NCBI GenBank assembly: GCA_000316135.1
Contig: JH993988.1
Span: forward strand, 58,394 to 71,714
Source: Trachipleistophora hominis
Lineage: Eukaryota; Microsporidia; Pleistophoridae
Reading direction: 5' to 3'
Length of the DNA stretch: 13,321 nucleotides
The notes under the pieces are model-generated. The model was not told where the DNA came from and made no database searches. It saw only the letters and a list, made by a program, of their open reading frames with translations. Position numbers and translations under genes: made by a program. Below, piece by piece: positions 8,309-13,321 of the stretch. Numbering within the stretch: the stretch's first letter is position 1; the number at the start of each line of letters is the position of its first letter.

Positions 8309-9550
8309 TTAATTTTTGTAAACGGAATCTAAACCACCATAATTGCACGTCACCCCACATTCATTTGATCCCTTCTTCTTGGATCTGCAGATAAAACCTG
8401 AAGGCTCGTTGAGAATAACATTACCATCATATTCTATTAACGTACCGAGGACGCCTAACTCAAGAATCATATCTACATCATCTTTCTCCGTGTAGAACCT
8501 ATTACTAACCGTTATAGAGTCTATCTTCTTCATTAAAAAGTACTTATCTGGCTCATTTATGTAATTTTGGAAATCTTCCGTAATGATTGTGTTGCCGCCC
8601 TCCCGCATAGATTTGAGGATGTAAGTGTTTTCGTCACCTGTTTGATAGTCTTTGATGTTTTTAAAATCGCCAAAGTGATCGTAAATACTTTTAACTTGGG
8701 CATCGCTCAAATACTTCCGCAGAACATCTTTACTTTCGAATATAACTTGGAACATTTTCAACCCAATGATTTGCAGTTCGATTGATGGGAGCGTTACAGC
8801 GTCAGAATTTTCGATCCTGCGTCGTAGTTCCATGATGTTGTCGTCGTGGTGGTCGTAGTTATAAAAGTATCTGAGATACACGAAAAATACGCATTTTCCG
8901 TCATAGATGAATTTATCATTTTCAAACACTCCCTTTATCTCGATATCTTTTGCTGTAACATGCAGCATGGTGATACCTTTGGCCGCTAGTTCAAATATAA
9001 GGTTCTTTTTCTCAAAAAAATTCGCTGATTGCAAGCTGGTATTATCGTCGAGTAGCAATGCAATCACGTCATTATAACCGTTTGTCTCAATGAACGAATC
9101 CCGGACTAACGTGACCATTTGAACAAATTTAGGCATATTCTCGGGTAACCATACATTCTTGTGCTCAACAGAGTGTACCTTATTGAGTCTCGGATTTAGT
9201 TCTACAAATGCCACCGAAATTGTATTAATTTCTACCTGTTTAAGAACATAATCTTTGTTTAAAAGATAATCTGTACGCATGTATATCAGTGTTAGCTTTT
9301 TTTTATTGTTTGTTCGTTTCATTTTCACGAGCATGTTGTAAATCTCATCCATCGTGCTTATCTCATAAGTTGCATGGTCCTTTATGGCCTTGTATAACAG
9401 AATGTTCATAACTTTTTGCAGTTTTAGTGCTTCTACAACCTTATCAGCGGGAAATTTGGACGGATGCCTCGTAACATTAATGGGAACGAAGTTATTTGTT
9501 GTGTTTATTAGCGCGTTGGCGTAAAGTAAGTCCTTAAAGTGATCACTCAT
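8309..9550 (-). CDS. GSH2: Glutathione synthetase, eukaryotic type (short)
   Basis: ATP-dependent ligase (EC 6.3.2.3) joining gamma-glutamylcysteine and glycine to make glutathione, probably in the cytosol as there is no signal peptide. Motifs follow the eukaryotic family in order: MRTDYLL (R92, substrate), LKQVEINTIS (E107 and N109, Mg/ATP), VYLRYFY (R227), IIGLKMFQ (K265), YILKSMREGGN (K313 and E317, ATP grasp), LMKKI (339-343), LELGVLG (E364), ICRSKKK (R389, K391) and ECGVTCN (397-403, substrate/ATP lid). The C-terminus GGLDSVYKN matches the family's LDNPY end. At 413 residues it is shorter than human (474) and yeast (491) enzymes. Oddities are one Gly missing from the GGGNN loop, Lys where the family has LMEKI, and Glu for Asp at the start of the lid. 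The main motifs are intact, so I expect activity. The ATG at 9550-9548 is the first in frame. Confidence 0.88.
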   Translation of the reverse strand: MSDHFKDLLYANALINTTNNFVPINVTRHPSKFPADKVVEALKLQKVMNILLYKAIKDHATYEISTMDEIYNMLVKMKRTNNKKKLTLIYMRTDYLLNKDYVLKQVEINTISVAFVELNPRLNKVHSVEHKNVWLPENMPKFVQMVTLVRDSFIETNGYNDVIALLLDDNTSLQSANFFEKKNLIFELAAKGITMLHVTAKDIEIKGVFENDKFIYDGKCVFFVYLRYFYNYDHHDDNIMELRRRIENSDAVTLPSIELQIIGLKMFQVIFESKDVLRKYLSDAQVKSIYDHFGDFKNIKDYQTGDENTYILKSMREGGNTIITEDFQNYINEPDKYFLMKKIDSITVSNRFYTEKDDVDMILELGVLGTLIEYDGNVILNEPSGFICRSKKKGSNECGVTCNYGGLDSVYKN

Positions 9551-10021
9551 AAAAAGTAACGGTGTTTTTTTGAAGAAATATATTTAATTAATAATTCAAC
9601 AGTACACAAACATCCAAGGTAACGTTGTTTATTTCCAAGAATACTTCAACTCGATTTAATAACATTTTAAATTGTTATCTTTCGAATTTGATTGGTTCAT
9701 AATAAATTAGTCTAAGTAATACACAGCAACAGAATAACCTTGTTTATTGACTTTATTATCTTATTTAAATACTACCCAACCGTTTAATAATTATTTTTAG
9801 TGTAACTGTACCAATTATCCATCTTACATCTCGTATAATCACAATAAAGCGTATTCTCAACGGTAATAAATCAGTACATCAAACAGAATACACCAATTAT
9901 GGTCAGCACTAGTAGATCTAATGCGTATAAACGATGTAAGACAATGAAATTGATAAATAAATGGTTTTAATAAAGAGAAATAAAGTACATCATAACAATA
10001 AAAATTATTAATACTAACAAA

Positions 10022-10350
10022 AGACAACTTGCAAGCTGATTGGTCAGTTCGTGAAAAAATTCAAAAAATATTATTTCATCTTTTAATTATTATTGATAAG
10101 TTAAATGTTGTTATGAAGTTCTCATCTTGAGAAACTCACTCAGTGATCATGTACAATCAATATAATTTAGATAGGTCATTGACGCCAGCAGAAAATTAAT
10201 TTTCTAATCCTTATTGAAAAATATTAAACAACAAGAAATGAATAAAAATAATCAAATTTAGGATAGTTAGAGAATTAGAGAAATAATAAACCAAGCTCAC
10301 GCTAAATTAAATTTTCCGTTTCATAAACGGAATAGCGCAGCTAGTTAATA
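10022..10350 (-). repeat. Dispersed ~325-bp repeat, copy 3 (inverted)
   Basis: Read on the minus strand it begins CTAGCTGCGCTATTCCGTTT, followed by AGAAAATTAATTTTCTGCTG, then AACTTCATAACAAC, and ends CGAACTGACCAATCAGCTTG followed by CAAGTTGTC. The last box is identical over about 20 bases to the one at 6476-6498, although the intervening DNA has diverged. The opposite orientation to copies 1 and 2 shows dispersal rather than simple tandem duplication. Confidence 0.6.
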
Positions 10351-10426
10351 AATAACGAGTAATATTTTATATTTCATTAAAAACAACCATAACACAGCAC
10401 TATGTCATTTCAATAATAACGCAAAA

Positions 10427-10570
10427 ATGGTTTTAAAATCACTGGTTAATTACACACAAATCCTTTGGGCCTTTTTAAGTGTGTTCAATTATCATTTTAC
10501 ATATTTCGAAACATTCACACTTTTTACAAAAGCTTCGAACCTTCACAAAAAATATTTGTCCATGTTATAA
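10427..10570 (+). CDS. Doubtful 47-residue ORF
   Basis: An ATG-led frame reads MVLKSLVNYTQILWAFLSVF at its start, then continues aromatic-rich to a TAA. The hydrophobic beginning could be a signal or anchor. There is no AAATTT element or homology that I can recognise. Many ORFs of this length arise by chance in AT-rich DNA. Confidence 0.12.
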   Translation: MVLKSLVNYTQILWAFLSVFNYHFTYFETFTLFTKASNLHKKYLSML

Positions 10571-10758
10571 GAGGACATAGTAATTATTTTCATGAGACCA
10601 AAAAATGTTTTATTGCGAACTAATAAATATGATCAGTTTCAAGATTAACTATTCAATCTCAACTGGTAGATAATGTATCAAAACGACAGCAACAAAAAAT
10701 AAACGTTGGTTGTTGTGAAGGAATAGCTTCTTTATTGTTCAAATTAAAATTGTGTTTT

Positions 10759-10902
10759 CTAATGAAATAAAATATTATGTTTGTCTAGAGCTCCACATTC
10801 TTCAGACTCAACGATTATATTCATTTTATGATTTATTCTTGCGCTTTTAGGTATTTTTGCAATATTTAGTTTTATAACATTTAATACCAGCACTAAAATC
10901 AT
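10759..10902 (-). CDS. Doubtful 47-residue ORF
   Basis: An ATG-led minus-strand frame starts MILVLVLNVIKLNIAKIPKS and has a more hydrophilic end containing IIVESEECGALD. The frame is open for about 18 codons before the ATG. The mixed composition of the C-terminal half looks more protein-like than most chance ORFs here, but no family is recognised. Confidence 0.15.
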   Translation of the reverse strand: MILVLVLNVIKLNIAKIPKSARINHKMNIIVESEECGALDKHNILFH

Positions 10903-11096
10903 TTTATTTCTCTCTAGACATAGTGCGACCTTTTGAATGATAAGCCTAAGTTGGTAGAATTAAAACAACAAAATTGACCAATATTTACACATATAAACAA
11001 GAATTACGTTAATGTATTCATGATGTCGTAGATTTATTAGCTATTTTTTTGTATACGATTTACTGTTTTATATTTTCCTAAGAACTGAACCCCACT

Positions 11097-11285
11097 ATGA
11101 TTTCCATGGAAACAATCTTTGAGATTGAAAGCACCGAAGAACAGGATGATACTTTCGTCATTGAGCGATCTATCGATTATGGAGAGAACGAGGAGAACAG
11201 AAGGCTTACAAAAGCAGAAATAGATGAGCTAAAAAGTGAGATTGAACGTGTCAGCAAAATTATAAACAAGAAGCCATCTAAATAG
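11097..11285 (+). CDS. Small acidic helical protein, unknown
   Basis: Not recognised. The 62 residues divide into an acidic N-terminal half (ESTEEQDDTFVIERS) and a charged amphipathic helix at about 37-60 (LTKAEIDELKSEIERVSKII). There is no signal peptide or membrane segment. Two starts are possible, M1 (11097) and M4 (11106). The context ACCCCACTATG gives M1 a C-rich run just upstream, like the CCC-type start signals of microsporidian genes, and an in-frame TAA at 11079-11081 rules out a longer form. It converges on Lsm1 with only 36 bp between the stop codons. The coding-like composition supports a real gene; a small subunit of a larger complex is a guess. Confidence 0.5.
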   Translation: MISMETIFEIESTEEQDDTFVIERSIDYGENEENRRLTKAEIDELKSEIERVSKIINKKPSK

Positions 11286-11299
11286 TAAAAAATATGAAG

Positions 11300-11305
11300 T
11301 TTATT
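11300..11305 (-). terminator. AATAAA polyadenylation signal for Lsm1
   Basis: TTTATT on the plus strand gives AATAAA on the minus strand, 17 bp after the Lsm1 stop. It lies in the 36-bp gap shared with the convergent small gene, so the 3' ends probably overlap. Confidence 0.5.
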
Positions 11306-11321
11306 AGTGCAAAACCATGTT

Positions 11322-11642
11322 TTATAGTTTTTCGTTACGAATTGTCTCAGACAATTTATTTTCAACGTATTCATACTCCCTCTTCACCAAATCACGTAGT
11401 TTAATCTGACTAACGCCTATCAAAATGATGTTTTCTCCTCTAATAACGTGGAGACCAAGTCTTCGTTCCGCGTATTCATCGTCGATAAATATTCTACAAA
11501 CCGTTTGTTCGAGTGTGATGTTGTTGAATTGATCGAATGATCGCAGTATACCATACATGTAACGACCGTCATGCAAATAGATAACTACGTGGTTGTCCAA
11601 AAATATTTCATAATCTTTAGTGCCGCTAAAAATAGAATTCAT
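11322..11642 (-). CDS. LSM1: U6 snRNA-associated Sm-like protein Lsm1
   Basis: Subunit specific to the cytoplasmic Lsm1-7 ring, which binds oligoadenylated 3' ends and promotes decapping and 5'-3' mRNA decay. The 106-residue protein is mainly one Sm fold. Sm1 motif: FLDNHVVIYLHDGRYMYGIL (14-33), then RSFDQFNNITLEQTV, with the RNA-contact residues in D38-Q-F40-N-N42. Sm2 motif: VIRGENIILIGV (66-77) with R68-G69. RSFDQFNN and the long loop after TVCRIF resemble Lsm1 rather than Lsm8 or canonical Sm proteins. The tail after 78 is a charged helix, shorter than in yeast Lsm1 (172 residues). The frame stays open upstream to 11711 but with no ATG before 11642, and AAATTT lies just before this ATG, so this start is chosen. 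Confidence 0.85.
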   Translation of the reverse strand: MNSIFSGTKDYEIFLDNHVVIYLHDGRYMYGILRSFDQFNNITLEQTVCRIFIDDEYAERRLGLHVIRGENIILIGVSQIKLRDLVKREYEYVENKLSETIRNEKL

Positions 11643-11644
11643 AA

Positions 11645-11650
11645 AAATTT
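11645..11650 (-). promoter_or_regulatory. AAATTT element before Lsm1
   Basis: On the minus strand ACAAATTTTTATG places AAATTT two bases before the start codon, with a CCCCC run about 20 bases further upstream. Both features match start-proximal signals reported for microsporidian genes. Confidence 0.45.
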
Positions 11651-12148
11651 GTAAAAAGCGAGGGGGCAATATTTGTGGCGTTATGAAGATGTAGCTATAT
11701 TTGTGGACCACTGGGATTAGGATGTTGTATGAATGACAAAAGACATAGTTTTGAAAGATTAGAGTAGTTTTTCATTTGTAATGATATGATATAACAATCA
11801 AATGTATCAGGGTGGGTAGTCTTATTACCGCAAAGAACATGTTTTTAAACCAGATATATTTAATTATTCTTGTCAAAACACGACGAAGTGCGAGCAAAGT
11901 TTAAATAGATGTGGGAGCTTTGCAAATATACGCGGTTTTAGTAGAACCAAATGTAATTGTAAAGAAAACTTAAAATTATTTATGATGAACTATGTATTTG
12001 TCGAGCATATGCCACCATTAAGATGCCTTAAAATGAAATAATGTTAAGTAAATCACCTTTTATGCCACGGTATACACCTTAATAGAATGCTATGGTGCGA
12101 AAATGAACGAATAATAAATCGATGGTTTTTTCTGATAAGTTGTGTTGA

Positions 12149-12540
12149 TCATCGATTTTTCTATTTTATCCGTACAATAATGAGACTGGAGAAAATGAAG
12201 GTAAATATAGAAATGAAAATATTCTCGATTTAGAAAATAAAAATTTAATTGCCTCAGGGAACGAAAACATGTACAAGTGATTGTTTATCAAGAAGAAGAC
12301 ATATAACGAATTGAATTGCGATTTATTTCTAAAGAATCATGTGCAATATATCTGTATAGTTTGCAGGACATGAACACCATCATAAGGCAACGATGACGTA
12401 CACGAAAAGTATCATTTCATAGAGTAGAAGGAATCGTATTTTGAGACGAAGACACATCCTCAATCAAATATTCTGTAAGTAACCTAATACCTATTAAATA
12501 TGTTTTGGTATCGACGAACTGTTTAAAATTTGTTAGTTGA
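12149..12540 (+). pseudogene. Possible decayed protein-coding gene
   Basis: A hydrophilic reading frame from 12149 stops at 12280 (it contains NETGENEGKYRNENILDLE). A second frame, open from 12241, continues to 12540 with only three internal stops in 100 codons. The second frame reads like protein (RIELRFISKESCAIYLYSLQ, then EGIVF, then SSIKYSVSNLIPIKYVLVS). Joining them would need a frameshift around 12240-12280 plus the three stops. No family is recognised, and chance in AT-rich DNA is a serious alternative. Confidence 0.22.
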
Positions 12541-12565
12541 ACTTAAATTAACTTTAGTGAAATGG

Positions 12566-12954
12566 TTAACAACCGTTTGAATATGATTGTACCAATAACA
12601 TTTGAACGTAGTTTATCCAATTAGAAATAATATCATGGCTATACCAGCTAAAATTTCCGCGATTTGCACCATTAAAAACCATTTCAAAAAAATTTGCACA
12701 GTGTTCATAAATGGGCATAAGTATCCTAACGCTCTCCAAAAACTGTCTAAGAAACTCATTCTGAACAGAAAACTGGTAGTAAAAATATTTCGATATCACT
12801 TGGTTCAGTATTTGTTCAACCTCGATGATAGAGTCAGAATCAAAAATGATTCCTTCATTTTTGATGAAGGATTCGACCCTGAAAATAAAGTAAATATCGA
12901 TAAAAGTGAAGAGAAGAAACTCGATAAAATTATCCTTTTCAACATAATTTTCAT
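12566..12954 (-). pseudogene. Possible frameshifted secreted-protein gene
   Basis: An ATG at 12954-12952 opens a 49-codon frame with a textbook signal peptide shape: MKIMLKRIILSSFFSSLL, basic then hydrophobic, stopping at 12805. Shifted by one base, a longer frame runs on to 12566 and looks coding (QNEFLRQFLESVRILMPIYE, then NRGNFSWYSHDIISNW). That longer frame is open from 13060 but has no usable ATG before its middle. One base change in the overlap would connect the two, so this may be a recently broken secreted-protein gene. The competing reading is the intact ORF on the opposite strand. Confidence 0.25.
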
Positions 12955-12988
12955 TATCGGTGAATTTTGTGGAAAATATGAACTGTAG
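12635..12988 (+). CDS. Hypothetical basic protein, antisense to another ORF
   Basis: Not recognised. An ATG-led 117-residue frame is uninterrupted. It begins MAIPAKISAICTIKNHFKK, is Lys-rich through the middle (LQKLSKKLILNRKLVVKIF), has an acidic patch (DEGFDPENKVNIDKSEEKK), and ends with a hydrophobic stretch (IILFNIIFIIGEF) and KYEL. The final KYEL recalls an ER-retention tetrapeptide, but there is no clear N-terminal signal peptide. An AATAAA at 13088-13093 lies about 100 bp downstream. It lies codon-on-codon opposite the minus-strand frame, and at most one of them need be real. Confidence 0.3.
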   Translation: MAIPAKISAICTIKNHFKKICTVFINGHKYPNALQKLSKKLILNRKLVVKIFRYHLVQYLFNLDDRVRIKNDSFIFDEGFDPENKVNIDKSEEKKLDKIILFNIIFIIGEFCGKYEL

Positions 12989-13171
12989 GTGGCTCAAACT
13001 TAAGAGAACAACTATGTTGGAATAATTTAGCTTTAAAATTTGCTGATAGATGTAAACCAAAAAAACTCACGAGCATATATTTTAAAGAATAAAACGTCAT
13101 TGTCACGTAAATTATTCACAGTTAAGCCCTTTTGTTGAATATGATTAATAAAAAAACTGAACGAACTCTTC

Positions 13172-13321
13172 AAATTTGCACATTACATAATAACTTATGT
13201 ATAGTTTATGTGAGTTAAAATGTTTGTTTTTTTCGTTAATAACGTAAGTATACTGTCGTAAAGATAATAATTCTGGAAAGAGCAGTAATTTTGCGCTTAG
13301 ATTGGAATCAAAAAATATTGG
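13172..13321 (+). CDS. Possible 5' end of a spliced gene cut by the window
   Basis: An AAATTT element at 13172-13177 precedes an ATG at 13220. The frame reads MFVFFVNN and meets GTAAGT, a consensus donor site, at 13244; unspliced it stops after 13 codons. A CTTAG acceptor ends at 13300, defining a 57-base candidate intron, and the reading frame continues open after it to the window edge (IGIKKYW). Short introns near the 5' end are the usual kind in microsporidia. Too little is present to name the product. Confidence 0.25.

Larger units (their letters stand above)
9551..11096. other. Long AT-rich intergenic spacer
   Basis: It lies between two divergently transcribed genes, so both promoters should be inside. 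It holds the inverted repeat copy at 10022-10350 and two doubtful mini-ORFs (10427-10570 plus, 10759-10902 minus). Before the glutathione synthetase start there is an A/T-rich run ending CACCGTTACTTTTTATG on the minus strand. I see nothing else nameable. Confidence 0.6.
11643..12565. other. Intergenic spacer
   Basis: The right end of the spacer adjoins the paired ORFs. Immediately upstream of Lsm1 there is a C-rich run (GCCCCCTCGC on the minus strand). AATCGATG and CATCGATT near 12117-12160 form a short inverted repeat. A possible decayed ORF occupies 12149-12540 (separate entry). I see nothing else to support. Confidence 0.6.

Noticed and set aside
8567..8785. 72-residue plus-strand ORF
   Set aside because: It is a shadow of the glutathione synthetase gene; the smaller antisense ORFs inside GGT and the deubiquitinase were dropped likewise.
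391..10350. Interpretation of the repeats as LTRs of one retrotransposon
   Set aside because: Copies differ in orientation, are spaced by intact unrelated genes, and no reverse transcriptase, integrase or primer-binding site is visible.

Overview
The window is AT-rich eukaryotic DNA in which the genes have no visible introns. I see no tRNA, rRNA, CRISPR, operon or bacterial signals. The best fit is a microsporidian with a loosely packed genome, of the kind seen in Trachipleistophora/Vavraia-type species. Four recognisable proteins are of eukaryotic type: a Ubp8/USP22-like deubiquitinase, an animal-like gamma-glutamyltranspeptidase, a short eukaryotic glutathione synthetase and Lsm1. Several start codons have an AAATTT-like element just upstream, and one AATAAA signal overlaps a stop codon; both habits are known from microsporidia. 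The lineage is my inference. A different reduced intracellular eukaryote is possible.

Layout, left to right. 1-122: possible edge of a neighbouring gene. 123-1655: AT-rich spacer with one copy of an old ~325-bp dispersed repeat (391-716) and a small GC-rich island (about 1050-1112). 1656-3281 (+): SAGA-type deubiquitinase whose N-terminal zinc finger is split by a long hydrophilic insert. 3282-4460: spacer. 4461-6140 (+): gamma-glutamyltranspeptidase. 6141-6911: spacer dominated by a head-to-tail repeat array. 6912-7541 (+): unrecognised helical protein with a hydrophobic N-terminus, starting about 45 bp past the array. 7542-8308: spacer with a possible decayed membrane-protein ORF. 8309-9550 (-): glutathione synthetase. 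9551-11096: spacer with an inverted copy of the repeat and two doubtful mini-ORFs. 11097-11285 (+) and 11322-11642 (-): a small acidic protein convergent with Lsm1. 11643-12565: spacer with a possible pseudogene. 12566-13060: a pair of ORFs lying codon-on-codon on opposite strands. 13220-13321: possible first exon, intron and second exon of a gene leaving the window.

The clearest functional theme is glutathione. The transpeptidase would break down gamma-glutamyl peptides at a surface or in the secretory pathway, and the synthetase would rebuild glutathione in the cytosol. Together they could form a short salvage loop in a parasite living inside a glutathione-rich host cell. The other two recognisable genes are housekeeping regulators: histone H2B deubiquitination in SAGA, and mRNA decapping/decay through the Lsm1-7 ring. 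I do not see a defence system, virus or active mobile element.
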